From Naumannella cuiyingiana (lineage in GTDB: Bacteria; Actinomycetota; Actinomycetes; Propionibacteriales; Propionibacteriaceae): a stretch of 64,000 nucleotides of DNA. The translations under genes were made by a program, and so were the position numbers. Numbering within the stretch: the first letter of the stretch is position 1; every line of letters begins with the position of its first letter. Under the pieces are notes generated by a model. It was given only the letters and a program-made list of their open reading frames with translations. It searched no databases and was not told the origin of the DNA. Positions 1-9,931 of the stretch are shown here, piece after piece. Where the stretch lies: NCBI RefSeq assembly GCF_013408305.1, contig NZ_JACBZS010000001.1, positions 2,418,001-2,482,000 on the forward strand, read 5' to 3'.

Positions 1-107
1 CGCGGATGCGGAGATCTGCGGCAAACGCGACCGGTCCGTGCCGAGCTCCCCGGCCGAGTGGAACGGACGCGGGCGCCGACGCCGGCTCGCCCCGCTACAT
101 TGCCGCC

Positions 108-3100
108 ATGTTCTCCAAGGTGCTGGTGGCCAACCGGGGCGAGATCGCGGTCCGCGCGTTGCGCGCGGCCTATGAGCTGGGCGCCCGCACGGTGGCGGTG
201 TTCCCCTACGAGGATCGCAACGCGGTGCACCGGATCAAGGCCGATGAGGCGTACCTGATCGGCGAGGAGGGGCACCCGGTCCGGGCGTACCTCGATGTCG
301 ACGAGATCATCCGCGTCGCCCGCGAGTCCGGCGCCGATGCGGTCTATCCGGGGTATGGCTTCTTGTCGGAGAATCCCGAGCTGGCGCGCGCCTGCGCCGA
401 GGCCGGGCTGACCTTCATCGGGCCGCCGGCGCCGGTCCTGGAGCTGGCCGGCAACAAGGTCCGCGCCCTCGCCAAGGCGCGCGAGGCGGGCATCCCGACG
501 CTGCGCTCCACCGATCCGTCCACCGACGTCGACGCGCTCGTCGCCGGCGCGGAGGAGATCGGCTTTCCCGTCTTCGTGAAGGCGGTCGCCGGCGGCGGCG
601 GTCGCGGCATGCGCCGGGTCGACGAGCCCGAGCAACTGCGCGAGTCGATCGAGGCGGCGATGCGGGAGGCCGAGGCCGCGTTCGGCGACGGCACCGTCTT
701 CGTCGAGCAGGCGGTCGCCCGGCCCCGGCACATCGAGGTGCAGATCCTCGCCGACTCCCAGGGCAGCGTGATGCATCTGTTCGAGCGGGACTGCTCCATC
801 CAGCGTCGGCACCAGAAGGTGGTCGAGATCGCGCCGGCGCCGCACATCTCCGACGAGTTGCGCGCGTCGCTGTGCGCGGATGCGGTGAAGTTCGCCCGCG
901 CCCTGGACTACTCCTGTGCCGGCACCGTCGAGTTCCTGGTCGAGACCGAGGGCGAGCGGGCCGGCGAGCACGTGTTCATCGAGATGAACCCCCGCATCCA
1001 GGTCGAGCACACGGTCACCGAGGAGATCACCGATGTCGATCTCGTCCAGGCGCAGATGCGGATCGCGTCGGGGGAGAGCCTTGCCGACCTCGGGCTGTCG
1101 CAGGAGACGGTACGCATCAACGGCGCGGCCCTGCAGTGCCGGATCACCACCGAGGACCCGGCCAACGGCTTCCGCCCCGATGTCGGCACGATCACGGCGT
1201 ACCGTTCGGCCGGCGGCGCCGGCATCCGGCTCGACGGCGGCACCGCGGCGACCGGCGCGCAGATCGGTGCCCATTTCGACTCGATGCTGGTCAAGCTGAC
1301 CGCCCGCGCCAGGACCTTCACCGCGGCGGTCGCCCGCGCCAAGCGGGCCCTGGCGGAGTTCCGGATCCGGGGCGTGTCCACCAACATCCCGTTCCTGCAG
1401 GCGGTGTTGTCCGATCCCGACTTCGTGGCCGGCGACCTCTCGACGGCCTTCATCGACGAGCGGCCGGAACTGCTCACCGCCCGGACGCCCGCCGACCGCG
1501 GCACCAAGCTGCTGCGGTGGCTGGCCGATGTCACCGTCAACGAGCCGAACGGTCCGGCGCCGACCCAGCTCGATCCGGCCCGCAAGCTGCCGCAGGCCGA
1601 TCTCGACGCCGAGCCGCCGGCCGGCTCGCGGCAGCGCCTGCTCGACATGGGACCGGACCGGTTCGCCGCCGAGCTGCGCCGGGTCGAGGCGGTCCAGGTC
1701 ACCGACACCACGATGCGCGATGCGCACCAGTCGCTGCTGGCCACGCGGGTACGCACGCGCGACCTGCTCACGGTCGCGCCGTACGAGGCGCGGATGCTGC
1801 CGGGCCTGTTCTCCGTCGAGTGCTGGGGCGGCGCGACCTACGACGTCGCGCTGCGCTTTCTCGCCGAGGATCCGTGGGAGCGGCTCGCGGCGCTGCGCGA
1901 GGCGATGCCGAACCTGTGCCTGCAGATGCTGCTGCGCGGCCGCAACACCGTCGGCTACACCCCGTATCCGACCGAGGTCACGCACGCGTTCGTGGCCGAG
2001 GCGGCCGAGACCGGCATCGACATCTTCCGGATCTTCGACGCGCTGAACGACATCGAGCAGATGCGCCCGGCGATCGAGGCCGTGCGGGCGACCGACTCGA
2101 CCATCGCCGAGGTGGCCCTGTGCTACAGCGGAGACCTGTCCGATCCGGCCGAGGACATCTACACCCTCGACTACTACCTGCGGCTGGCCGACCAGATCGT
2201 CGACGCCGGCGCCCACGTGCTGGCGATCAAGGACATGGCGGGCCTGCTCCGCGCGCCGGCGGCGCGCACGCTGGTCACGGCGCTGCGCGAGCGCTTCGAC
2301 CTGCCGGTGCACCTGCACACCCACGACACCGCGGGCGGCCAGCTCGCCACGCTGCTGGCGGCGATCGACGCCGGCGTCGATGCCGTGGATGTGGCGAGCG
2401 CGCCGATGGCCGCAACCACCTCCCAGCCGCCCGCCTCGGCGCTGGTGGCCGCGCTCGACCACACGCCGCGGCACACCACCCTGACCGGGCCCGACGGCGA
2501 GAATGATCTTCGCGCGGTGATGGACCTCGAGCCCTACTGGGAGGCGGTACGCAAGGTCTATCGGCCGTTCGAGTCCGGGCTGCCCAGCCCGACGGGACGC
2601 GTCTATGATCATGAAATCCCCGGCGGACAGCTTTCCAACCTTCGCCAGCAGGCGATCGCGCTCGGGCTGGCCGACCGGTTCGAGGCGATCGAGGACACCT
2701 ATGCCGCCGCGGACAAGATCCTCGGCCGCCCGACCAAGGTCACGCCGAGCTCCAAGGTGGTCGGTGATCTTGCCCTGCACCTGGTCGCGGTCGGCGCCGA
2801 CCCGGCGGAGTTCGCCGAGAACCCGAGCCGGTTCGACATCCCCGACTCGGTGATCGGTTTCCTCTCCGGGGAGCTCGGCCAGCCGGTGAACGGATTCCCC
2901 GAACCCTTTGCCAGTAAGGCGCTGCAGGGACGCAAGGTGCCGGTACGCACCGAGCACGTCCCGGCCGAGGATGCGCAGCGGCTGGCCGAACCCGGACCGG
3001 TCCGCCGGCAGACCCTGAACCGGCTGCTGTTCCCCGGACCGACCAAGGAGTTCGAGAACAACCGCGACACCTACGGCGATCTGTCCACGCTGCCGACGCT

Positions 3101-3533
3101 GGACTATCTCTACGGCCTGCGGGCGGGCGAGGAACACGTGATCGGCCTGGACCGGGGCGTGTCGGTGATCGTCGCCCTCGAGGCGATCGGGGAGCCCGAC
3201 GAGCGCGGTGTGCGTACCGTGATGTGCCTGATGAACGGCCAGCTTCGCCCGATGCGGGTCCGGGACCGCTCGATCGATGTCGACCTGCCGAGCGCGGAGC
3301 GTGCCGATCCCGGCCAGCCCGGTCACGTGGCCGCGCCGTTCGCCGGCGTGGTCAGCGTGGCCGTGGAACCGGGCGACACGGTGGAGGCAGGCCAGGCCGT
3401 CGCGACGATCGAGGCGATGAAGATGGAGGCGGCGATCACCACGCCGATCGCCGGCAAGGTCGATCGGATCGCGCTGAACGGCGTCCAGTCGGTCGAGGGC
3501 GGCGACCTGGTGCTGGTGATCAAGGGCGACTGA
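108..3533 (+). CDS. pyc: Pyruvate carboxylase
   Basis: This 1141-residue protein carboxylates pyruvate to oxaloacetate with ATP, bicarbonate and biotin, an anaplerotic step in the cytoplasm. The N-terminal biotin carboxylase domain (about 1-450) begins FSKVLVANRGEIAVRALRAA and has the glycine-rich ATP loop GGGGRGMR. The carboxyltransferase domain starts near residue 530 with the metal/substrate motif TDTTMRDAHQS, and the C-terminal biotinyl domain carries EAMKMEA with the biotin-accepting lysine near 1105. The ATG at 108 was chosen because conserved homology starts there; an upstream in-frame ATG at 6 would add an arginine- and proline-rich leader. The length is normal for a single-chain pyruvate carboxylase and no defect is visible. 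Confidence 0.97.
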   Translation: MFSKVLVANRGEIAVRALRAAYELGARTVAVFPYEDRNAVHRIKADEAYLIGEEGHPVRAYLDVDEIIRVARESGADAVYPGYGFLSENPELARACAEAGLTFIGPPAPVLELAGNKVRALAKAREAGIPTLRSTDPSTDVDALVAGAEEIGFPVFVKAVAGGGGRGMRRVDEPEQLRESIEAAMREAEAAFGDGTVFVEQAVARPRHIEVQILADSQGSVMHLFERDCSIQRRHQKVVEIAPAPHISDELRASLCADAVKFARALDYSCAGTVEFLVETEGERAGEHVFIEMNPRIQVEHTVTEEITDVDLVQAQMRIASGESLADLGLSQETVRINGAALQCRITTEDPANGFRPDVGTITAYRSAGGAGIRLDGGTAATGAQIGAHFDSMLVKLTARARTFTAAVARAKRALAEFRIRGVSTNIPFLQAVLSDPDFVAGDLSTAFIDERPELLTARTPADRGTKLLRWLADVTVNEPNGPAPTQLDPARKLPQADLDAEPPAGSRQRLLDMGPDRFAAELRRVEAVQVTDTTMRDAHQSLLATRVRTRDLLTVAPYEARMLPGLFSVECWGGATYDVALRFLAEDPWERLAALREAMPNLCLQMLLRGRNTVGYTPYPTEVTHAFVAEAAETGIDIFRIFDALNDIEQMRPAIEAVRATDSTIAEVALCYSGDLSDPAEDIYTLDYYLRLADQIVDAGAHVLAIKDMAGLLRAPAARTLVTALRERFDLPVHLHTHDTAGGQLATLLAAIDAGVDAVDVASAPMAATTSQPPASALVAALDHTPRHTTLTGPDGENDLRAVMDLEPYWEAVRKVYRPFESGLPSPTGRVYDHEIPGGQLSNLRQQAIALGLADRFEAIEDTYAAADKILGRPTKVTPSSKVVGDLALHLVAVGADPAEFAENPSRFDIPDSVIGFLSGELGQPVNGFPEPFASKALQGRKVPVRTEHVPAEDAQRLAEPGPVRRQTLNRLLFPGPTKEFENNRDTYGDLSTLPTLDYLYGLRAGEEHVIGLDRGVSVIVALEAIGEPDERGVRTVMCLMNGQLRPMRVRDRSIDVDLPSAERADPGQPGHVAAPFAGVVSVAVEPGDTVEAGQAVATIEAMKMEAAITTPIAGKVDRIALNGVQSVEGGDLVLVIKGD

Positions 3534-3552
3534 GCGCGACTAGGGTTGCCGG

Positions 3553-3657
3553 GTGAATCCGCGGACCCGCCGCGCCGTCGTGACCGGCGTTCTGGTCGCC
3601 CTGCTGCTGCTCGTCGTCATCGGCGCATTTGTGCAGGGCGCGGCCACGGGGCGGTGA
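3553..3657 (+). CDS. Small single-span membrane protein (hypothetical)
   Basis: This is a 34-codon frame starting at GTG 19 bases after pyc. It encodes a basic N-terminus (NPRTRRAVV) followed by a hydrophobic helix rich in Val, Leu and Ile and a short polar tail. This fits a single-pass membrane protein with the N-terminus inside. A TAGGGT-like -10 box just upstream would give a leaderless or very short-leader transcript. No function can be assigned. It could instead be chance, because 34 codons without a stop is not rare at this GC. Confidence 0.45.
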   Translation: MNPRTRRAVVTGVLVALLLLVVIGAFVQGAATGR

Positions 3658-3754
3658 GTCCACCGATCGCGTACGCTGGCCCGCGCCGTGCCCGCCGACG
3701 AGGCGCGGCCACCAGTCGAGGAGCAGGCGCGATCGCAGGGATCGCCGGGAAGAA

Positions 3755-5179
3755 ATGGACGCAATGCAGGTCAGGCCGCGATCGGGGGCAATGGTCGCGA
3801 CGCTCGTCGCTGCCCTGATCGGGCTCGGGTGTCTGGTCGGCCTGCCGTCCGCGCACGCGGAGGACACGGTCGCCTTCACCGTGAACAGCTCCGACCTGGC
3901 GCCGCCGGCCGCCGCCACCCTGGACACCGACGCCCGGCGCTACTGGATGGCGCGAGCCTCCGGGCCGGGCCAGATCGTCGCCGTCAACGACTCCGGGGAG
4001 GCCCAGGGGTCGGCGCAGTTCGGCGCGCAGACCGAACAGGTACGCGCGCTCGCCTACGACGCCGGCCGGGTGTTCGTCGGCGACATCGGCGACGAGAGCC
4101 GCCAGCGCGAGTTCGTCACCGTCTATTTCCTGAACGAGCCCAGTCCCGAGGGCGGCAGCGGCAACTACCGGTCCTATGACTTCTCCTATCCCGAGGGCCC
4201 CCAGGACGCGCGGGCGATGTTCGTCCGAGACGGCCGGGTCTTCATCGTCACCTGGGGCGACAAACCCGGCATCTACTCGACCGCGGGCGAGCCCACCCGG
4301 CAGGGGGTGAACCGGCTGGAACGCCTCGGCGACGCCCCGGCCAATGTCACCGATGCCGTCACCCTGTCCGACGGGCGGGTGGCGCTGCGCACCTACACCT
4401 CGGTGATCGTGCTGAACGGCGAGGGTGCCCGGGTGGCGAGCGGACCGACACCGTGGCAGAGCGCCGGCGAGATGATCACCCGCGACACCGACGGCGAGTC
4501 GATCCTGCTAGGCAATGCCGGCGAGCGCGCCGACTTCCTCCGGGCCGCGCTGCCGGAGGGGCTGACCGAGGTGCCGGAGGCGCCGGCGACGCCCCCGCCG
4601 TCGCCGGAGCCGCCCGCATCGCCCGAGCAGAGCGGCGAGCAGCAGCCCGCGCCCGGCCCCGGCGAGGGCGGGGAGGGTCGCGACACCGGCCCGGTCGGCG
4701 AGGATCGCACCGGGACGCTGATCGCGCTGGTGTTGGCGGGGCTGGTCGCCGTCGCCGCGGCCGTGATCGTGCTGCGCAGCCGGCCGCCGGTGGTACGCGA
4801 CGGCCGGGAGCGGCCCCGGGTGACCCTGACCGAATCGGCCGACGAACCGGGGTCGCGGCCCGAGGCGGCCGCGCCGGTCGCGGCGAAGGACGCGCCCGCG
4901 GCGAAGGCTCCCGAGAAGAAGACACCCGCCAAGGCCGCGGCGAAGGCCCCCGCGGAGGCGAAGGCTCCCGAGAAGAAGGCGCCAGCCAAGGCCTCGAAGA
5001 AGCGCGCGCCCGCCGACGAGAGTGAGCCAGCACCGGTCCGACGGTCCCGACGCCGCGATCCGCTGAGCCGTGAGCCGGCCCGCGCGGCCCGTGACGACGA
5101 GCCGGGCGGGCTGCCAGTGCCGCCCGAACCCGAGCCGGAGCCCGACCCGGAGCCGCCGAAACGGTTCCCCTACGTCTGA
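3755..5179 (+). CDS. Secreted/membrane-anchored protein with Lys-Ala-Pro-rich cytoplasmic tail
   Basis: This 474-residue protein has a Sec-type signal peptide (hydrophobic core VATLVAALIGLGCLVGLPS, then AHA-ED) and an extracellular region of about 280 residues. That region has repeated short beta-like segments (RVFVGDIGDES, RVFIVTWGDK, RVALRTYTSV) resembling a beta-propeller. A Pro/Glu/Gly linker leads to one membrane helix (LIALVLAGLVAVAAAVIVL). The tail is unusual: repeats of APEKK/PAKAAAKAP like histone H1, then many Arg and a Pro-Glu-rich end. The ATG at 3755 was picked because it places the signal peptide at the N-terminus; 3764 is an alternative. Its end overlaps the convergent serC by 10 bases. 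The function is unknown. Confidence 0.8.
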   Translation: MDAMQVRPRSGAMVATLVAALIGLGCLVGLPSAHAEDTVAFTVNSSDLAPPAAATLDTDARRYWMARASGPGQIVAVNDSGEAQGSAQFGAQTEQVRALAYDAGRVFVGDIGDESRQREFVTVYFLNEPSPEGGSGNYRSYDFSYPEGPQDARAMFVRDGRVFIVTWGDKPGIYSTAGEPTRQGVNRLERLGDAPANVTDAVTLSDGRVALRTYTSVIVLNGEGARVASGPTPWQSAGEMITRDTDGESILLGNAGERADFLRAALPEGLTEVPEAPATPPPSPEPPASPEQSGEQQPAPGPGEGGEGRDTGPVGEDRTGTLIALVLAGLVAVAAAVIVLRSRPPVVRDGRERPRVTLTESADEPGSRPEAAAPVAAKDAPAAKAPEKKTPAKAAAKAPAEAKAPEKKAPAKASKKRAPADESEPAPVRRSRRRDPLSREPARAARDDEPGGLPVPPEPEPEPDPEPPKRFPYV

Positions 5180-6306
5180 GCGATCCGCTCCAGCACCCAG
5201 TCCAGGCAGGCGCAGAGGGCGGTCACGTCGTCCGGGTCGACGGCGGCATAGGTGCCGATCCGCAGTTGGTTGCGGCCGAGCTTGCGATAGGGCTCGACGT
5301 CGACGATGCCGTTCGCGCGCAGCGTCGCCGCGAGCGCCTTCGCGTCGACCGACCCCGCGAAGTCGATCGTCGCGACGACGGGGGAGCGGTGCGCCGGGTC
5401 CGCCACGAACGGGCTCGCCAGCGGGTGCCGTTCCGCCCAGGCGTACACCCGCCCCGAGCTGTCCCGGGTCCGCTCGACCGCGAAGTCGAGGCCCCCGCGC
5501 TCCTGGAGCCAGTCGAGCTGGGCGGCCAGCATCAGCAGGGTCGCGACCGCCGGGGTGTTGGTGGTCTGGTTCTTCCGCGACTGTTCGATCGCGTCGACCA
5601 GGTCCAGCGAGGCGGGGATCCACCGACCGCTTGCGCGCAGCTGGTACGCCCGTTCGATGGCGGCCGGCGAGAGGAAGCTCAGCCACAGCCCACCGTCGGA
5701 GCCGAGATTCTTCTGCGGGGCGAAGTACCAGGCGTCGGTGGCGGCAAGATCGACATCCATCGCACCGGCCGCGGAGGTGGCGTCCACCAGCACCAGCGCA
5801 CCGTCGTCGGCGATCCGCCGGACCGGCGCGGCGGCCCCCGTCGAGGTCTCGTTCTGGGGCCAGGCGTAGGCGTCCGCGCCCGGCGCGGGGTCGGGCAGCG
5901 CGACCTCGCCCGGCTCGACCACGCGTACCTGCGGCGCTTGAAGGTGCGGCGCCGACTCGGCGGCGCGGGCGAACTTCGCGGAGAACTCCCCGAACACCGC
6001 GTGCGAGCTGCGCCGCTCGATCAGGCCGCACACCGCGATGTCCCAGAACTGCGAACTGCCGCCGTTGCCGAGCGCCAGCTCGTAGCCGTCCGGGGCGCGG
6101 TGCAATGCGGCCAGGCCCTCGCGGACGCGCCCGACCAGCGCCCGGACGGGCGCCTGCCGGTGCGAGGTGCCGAGCTCGGGTGCGCGGGCGACCGACGCCG
6201 CGGCCTCCGCGCGTACCTTCGACGGACCGGAACCGAAGCGCCCGTCGGCCGGCAGCAGGTCGGCCGGGATACGCAGGCGGTCGGGACTCGACTCGGTGGG
6301 TGCCAT
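5170..6306 (-). CDS. serC: Phosphoserine aminotransferase
   Basis: This 378-residue class V PLP-dependent aminotransferase converts 3-phosphohydroxypyruvate to phosphoserine in serine biosynthesis. The start RIPADLLPADGRFGSGPSKV, the GNGGSSQFWD phosphate-binding segment and the PLP lysine in APQKNLGSDGG are typical of the actinobacterial SerC branch. The gene is divergent from pdxH, which makes its PLP cofactor; the gap is under 40 bases, so the promoters probably overlap. It is a standard-length, intact gene. Confidence 0.95.
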   Translation of the reverse strand: MAPTESSPDRLRIPADLLPADGRFGSGPSKVRAEAAASVARAPELGTSHRQAPVRALVGRVREGLAALHRAPDGYELALGNGGSSQFWDIAVCGLIERRSSHAVFGEFSAKFARAAESAPHLQAPQVRVVEPGEVALPDPAPGADAYAWPQNETSTGAAAPVRRIADDGALVLVDATSAAGAMDVDLAATDAWYFAPQKNLGSDGGLWLSFLSPAAIERAYQLRASGRWIPASLDLVDAIEQSRKNQTTNTPAVATLLMLAAQLDWLQERGGLDFAVERTRDSSGRVYAWAERHPLASPFVADPAHRSPVVATIDFAGSVDAKALAATLRANGIVDVEPYRKLGRNQLRIGTYAAVDPDDVTALCACLDWVLERIAQT

Positions 6307-6344
6307 GCCGCGATCCTCGCAGGTTCCGTGGAATGGTTGGTCCC

Positions 6345-7019
6345 ATGACCACCAGCGAGAAGCCGGACCTGGCCGGTGAGCGGAGCGACTACATCGGCGG
6401 CCGGCTGATCGAGGCCGACGCCCCGGACGAGCCGTGGTCGCTGTTCGACGCCTGGCTGGCCGAAGCCTTCGCGGCCCGCGATGACGGCTATCTGAGCGAG
6501 CCGACGGCGATGTCGTTGGCGACCGCGGCGATCGATGCCGACGGGCACGCCCGGCCGAGCGTGCGGACGGTGCTGCTCAAGGGCAGCGGCGACGGCGCGA
6601 TCAGTTGGTTCACCAACTACGAGTCGCGCAAGGGTGTCGAACTGGCCGCGAACCCGTATGCGGCGGTGTCGCTGCTCTGGGCGCCGTTGCACCGGCAGGT
6701 ACGCATGACGGGCAAGGTGGAGCGGGTCGATCCCGAGGAGTCCCGGGAGTACTTCGCCTCGCGCCCGCGCGGCGCCCAGATCGCCGCGCGATCCTCGGCG
6801 CAGTCCAGGGTGGTCGCTGCCGACGCTCTCGCCGAACGGGTTGCCGCGGAGACCGAGCGCTGGGAGGGCCGCGACGTGGCGTGGCCGGAACACTGGGGCG
6901 GTTACCGGATGGCGCCCGAGGCGGTCGAGTTCTGGCAGGGCCGCCCGGACCGGCTGCACGATCGGCTGATCTATCGCCGCGTCGGCGGCGCCTGGTCGCG
7001 GGCCCGGCTGGCGCCCTAA
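6345..7019 (+). CDS. pdxH: Pyridoxamine 5'-phosphate oxidase
   Basis: This 224-residue FMN enzyme oxidises pyridoxine/pyridoxamine phosphate to PLP. Recognisable motifs are RTVLLKG and WFTNYESRKG (FMN binding), WAPLHRQVR, the ARSSAQS segment and the C-terminal EFWQGRPDRLHDR, which binds substrate phosphate. ATG 6345 (MTTSEKPD) was chosen; ATG 6333 would add four residues. The gene is divergent from the PLP-dependent serC. Confidence 0.95.
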   Translation: MTTSEKPDLAGERSDYIGGRLIEADAPDEPWSLFDAWLAEAFAARDDGYLSEPTAMSLATAAIDADGHARPSVRTVLLKGSGDGAISWFTNYESRKGVELAANPYAAVSLLWAPLHRQVRMTGKVERVDPEESREYFASRPRGAQIAARSSAQSRVVAADALAERVAAETERWEGRDVAWPEHWGGYRMAPEAVEFWQGRPDRLHDRLIYRRVGGAWSRARLAP

Positions 7020-7086
7020 GTCCTCCGATGTTTCCCCGGCACCGCTAGGCTGACGCCCGCCCACCCCACGCCCCCCGGAGGTGCCC

Positions 7087-8004
7087 ATGTCCACTGCTGC
7101 CGAGCCGTCCTACTTCGTCGAGTCCGAGATCGCGAGCCAGCCCGAGACCTGGCAGCGGGCGATCGAGCTGGCGCCCGAGCTGGCGGATCGGCTGCCGCGC
7201 CCCGGTGAGCGGGTCGCGTTCGTCGGCTGTGGCACCTCGTGGTTCATCGCGCAGGCCGCAGCCGCGCTGCGCGAGGCCGCCGGGCAGGGCGAATCCGATG
7301 CGTTCGCGGCGAGCGAGTTCCCGCGGGATCGGCGCTACGACCGGGTCGTCGCGTTGACCCGGTCCGGTACCACCACCGAGGTGATCGACCTGCTGCGCGA
7401 GCTGTCCGGCCGCACGCCGACGGTGGTCCTGCTGGGCGATGTCGAGCAGCCCGCCGCGGCCGCCGCCGATGAGGTCATCGATCTGTCGTTCGCCGACGAA
7501 CGTTCGGTCGTGCAGACCCGGTTCGCCACCACGGCCCTCGTCCTGCTCCGGGCCTGGCTCGACGCCGAGGGCTCGGCGGCCCTGCCCGAGGCGGCCCGAA
7601 CCGCGCTGTCCGAACCGATCCCCGACGAGCTGCCGGCCACCGAGCAGATCACGTTCCTCGGCACGGGTTGGACCTATGGGCTGGCCAACGAGGCGGCGCT
7701 GAAGTTCCGCGAGACGTCGTCGAGCTGGGCCGAGTCCTATCCGGCGATGGACTACCGGCACGGCCCGATCTCGATCGCCGAGCCGGGCCGGGTGGTCTGG
7801 ATGTTCGGTACGCCGCCCGCGGGGCTGGCCGAGGACGTGGCCGCCACTGGCGCCACCTTCCGGGCCGGCGAACGTGACCCGCTCGCCGACCTGGTGGTCG
7901 CGCAGCGGGTGGCGGTGGCGCGGGCCCGCCACCTGGGTCTGGACCCCGACCGGCCGCGCAGCCTGACCCGCTCGATCATCCTCGACGAACCGGCGGCGGG
8001 CTGA
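7087..8004 (+). CDS. SIS-domain sugar isomerase/deaminase-like protein
   Basis: This 305-residue protein with two SIS folds resembles the isomerase half of GlmS and AgaS-type amino-sugar enzymes. The first SIS domain shows FVGCGTSWFIAQAAA and the TRSGTTTEV phosphosugar-binding loop. The second shows FLGTGWTYGLANEAALKFRE and MDYRHGPIS. The start was set at the ATG because GGAGG lies six bases upstream, and a -10-like TAGGCT sits at 7046-7051. The gene is 14 bases ahead of nagA, so it probably processes glucosamine-6-phosphate or a related amino sugar phosphate; the exact substrate is inference. Confidence 0.88.
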   Translation: MSTAAEPSYFVESEIASQPETWQRAIELAPELADRLPRPGERVAFVGCGTSWFIAQAAAALREAAGQGESDAFAASEFPRDRRYDRVVALTRSGTTTEVIDLLRELSGRTPTVVLLGDVEQPAAAAADEVIDLSFADERSVVQTRFATTALVLLRAWLDAEGSAALPEAARTALSEPIPDELPATEQITFLGTGWTYGLANEAALKFRETSSSWAESYPAMDYRHGPISIAEPGRVVWMFGTPPAGLAEDVAATGATFRAGERDPLADLVVAQRVAVARARHLGLDPDRPRSLTRSIILDEPAAG

Positions 8005-8018
8005 GGCGGGGCACGGCG

Positions 8019-9149
8019 ATGGCCGAGCGAACGCTGCGGGTGCGCCGCCTGGTGGCCGGCGCCGAGGTGATCGAGCACGCCGAGCTGGTTCTGGACGGGG
8101 AGTGGATCGTCGAGATCCGGCCCGATCGGCGCGGCCCGGGCCAACACGACGGCTGGCTGGTGCCGGGGTTCGTCGACACCCATTGCCACGGTGCCGCCGG
8201 GGCGGACTTCTCCGATGCCGACGGGGTCGCGACGATCCTGGAGCATCATCGCGATCACGGCACGACGGCGATGATCGGCAGCCTGGTCTCGGCGCCGGTC
8301 GCCGACCTCGCGACGCGGCTGCGGAGCCTGCCCCGCGACGTGCCGGGGCTGATCGGATGGCACCTGGAGGGTCCGTTCCTGTCGGTCGCCAGGTGCGGGG
8401 CGCACGACCCCGAGGTGCTGACCGACCCGGATCCGGCGTCGGTGCGGACGCTGATCGAGGCCGGCGGCGGAGCGCTGCGGATGATCACGCTCGCGCCCGA
8501 GCTGAGCGGTGCGATGGGTGCGATCGACGCCTTCACGGCCGCCGGGGTGCAGGTCGCCTTCGGGCATTCGGATGCGGATGCGACGACCACCCGGGAGGCG
8601 GTACGCCGGGGCGCCGTCGTCGCCACGCACCTGTTCAACGCGATGCGGCCGATCCACCATCGCGATCCGGGGCCGGTGCCGGTGCTGCTGACCGAGAGCG
8701 ACGTCACGGCGGAGCTGATCGCCGACGGACACCACCTCGACGACGACGTGATCAAGCTCGCGGTCGACGCTGCCGGCCCGGAGCGGATCGCGCTGATCAC
8801 CGACGCGATGGCCGCGACCGGGCTGGCCGACGGGGCGTACCCGCTCGGTTCGATGACCGCCGAGGTGGCCGGCGGGCTGGCGCGGATCCGCAATGCCGAC
8901 GGCAGCCTCGGGTCGATCGCCGGGTCGACGCTGACGATGGATGCGGCGTTCGAGCGGCTGGTCGGCCTCGGTTACCCGATTCCGGATGTGGCGGTGATGG
9001 CCGCGACCACGCCCGCGCGTACCCATCGGATCGACAACGCGGGGGTGCTGGCGCCGGGTCAGCCGGCCGATGCGGTGCTGGTGGACGACGAGGGCCGGCG
9101 CCAGGGCGTGTTGTGGCGGGGGCGGTGGCGGGAATCCCCGGCTGCGTGA
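8019..9149 (+). CDS. nagA: N-acetylglucosamine-6-phosphate deacetylase
   Basis: This 376-residue amidohydrolase removes acetate from GlcNAc-6-P. Metal and active-site motifs are visible in order: DTHCHGAAGADFSD, the LEGPFLS glutamate, GHSDA, THLFNAM and the catalytic aspartate in LITDAM. The gene follows the SIS isomerase in the same direction with 14 bases between them, so the two form an amino-sugar catabolic operon that would feed fructose-6-phosphate. Peptidoglycan turnover or chitin-derived sugars are the likely source. Confidence 0.95.
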   Translation: MAERTLRVRRLVAGAEVIEHAELVLDGEWIVEIRPDRRGPGQHDGWLVPGFVDTHCHGAAGADFSDADGVATILEHHRDHGTTAMIGSLVSAPVADLATRLRSLPRDVPGLIGWHLEGPFLSVARCGAHDPEVLTDPDPASVRTLIEAGGGALRMITLAPELSGAMGAIDAFTAAGVQVAFGHSDADATTTREAVRRGAVVATHLFNAMRPIHHRDPGPVPVLLTESDVTAELIADGHHLDDDVIKLAVDAAGPERIALITDAMAATGLADGAYPLGSMTAEVAGGLARIRNADGSLGSIAGSTLTMDAAFERLVGLGYPIPDVAVMAATTPARTHRIDNAGVLAPGQPADAVLVDDEGRRQGVLWRGRWRESPAA

Positions 9150-9238
9150 CGGTGTTGATGCCCTAGGATCGCGGGCAGCGGCCCGCGACCGGTCGGGATG
9201 GGCGGGATGCCCCCGGCCGGAGCCTGAAGGAGACGTAC

Positions 9239-9931
9239 GTGAGCGACCTGATCAACCCGACGGAGATGTATCTCCGTACCATCTACGAGCTCGAGGAGGA
9301 GGGCATCGTTCCGATCCGTGCGCGGATCGCCGAGCGGCTGCAGATGTCCAATCCGACGGTCTCGGAGCGGGTGGCGGGCATGGAGCGCGAGGGCCTGCTC
9401 ACCGTCGAGGGCGACCGGCATCTCGAGCTCACCGAGACCGGTCGGGCGCAGGCGATCAAGGTGATGCGCAAGCACCGGCTCGCCGAGCGGTTGCTGTCGG
9501 ACGTGATCGGGCTCGAGTGGGAGTTCGTGCACGACGAGGCCTGCCGCTGGGAGCACGTGATCTCCGACGAGGTGGAGCGGCGGCTGGTGACGATCCTCGA
9601 CAGCCCGGTGGAATCGCCCTACGGGAACCCGATCCCGGGGCTGCGCGAGCTGGTCGACGACATCACCGAGGTCGGCTTCCGCGACGGCACCGTGCCGCTG
9701 GCCGCGGCGGTCAAGGACGGCCCGGTCCAGGTGCGGCTGGCGCGGATCAGCGAGGAGTTGCAGAAGGAGAACGAACTGCTCGCCAACCTGCGCGGCGGCG
9801 GCGTGGTGCCGGGCGTCGACCTGAAGGCGGAGGCCGGCGGGCTGGGCGTACGCCTGATCCCCGAGGCCGGCGGGCCGGGCGCCGAGGTCGATGTGGAGAC
9901 CGCGCAGCACCTGTTCGTCACGCGCGGCTGA
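9239..9931 (+). CDS. DtxR-family metal-dependent transcriptional regulator
   Basis: This 230-residue protein has the N-terminal winged helix of the DtxR/IdeR family ([18 protein letters not shown], recognition helix [17 protein letters not shown]). A metal-binding dimerisation domain follows ([38 protein letters not shown]), then a C-terminal FeoA/SH3-like domain. The GTG start has AAGGAG seven bases upstream. Such proteins repress iron or manganese uptake genes when bound to divalent metal. Which metal it senses cannot be read from the sequence. Confidence 0.93.
   Translation: MSDLINPTEMYLRTIYELEEEGIVPIRARIAERLQMSNPTVSERVAGMEREGLLTVEGDRHLELTETGRAQAIKVMRKHRLAERLLSDVIGLEWEFVHDEACRWEHVISDEVERRLVTILDSPVESPYGNPIPGLRELVDDITEVGFRDGTVPLAAAVKDGPVQVRLARISEELQKENELLANLRGGGVVPGVDLKAEAGGLGVRLIPEAGGPGAEVDVETAQHLFVTRG

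Noticed and set aside
4508-6352. A 614-codon reverse-strand frame over the secreted protein and serC
   Set aside because: It is in a shadow frame of real genes, arginine- and glycine-rich, without family motifs.
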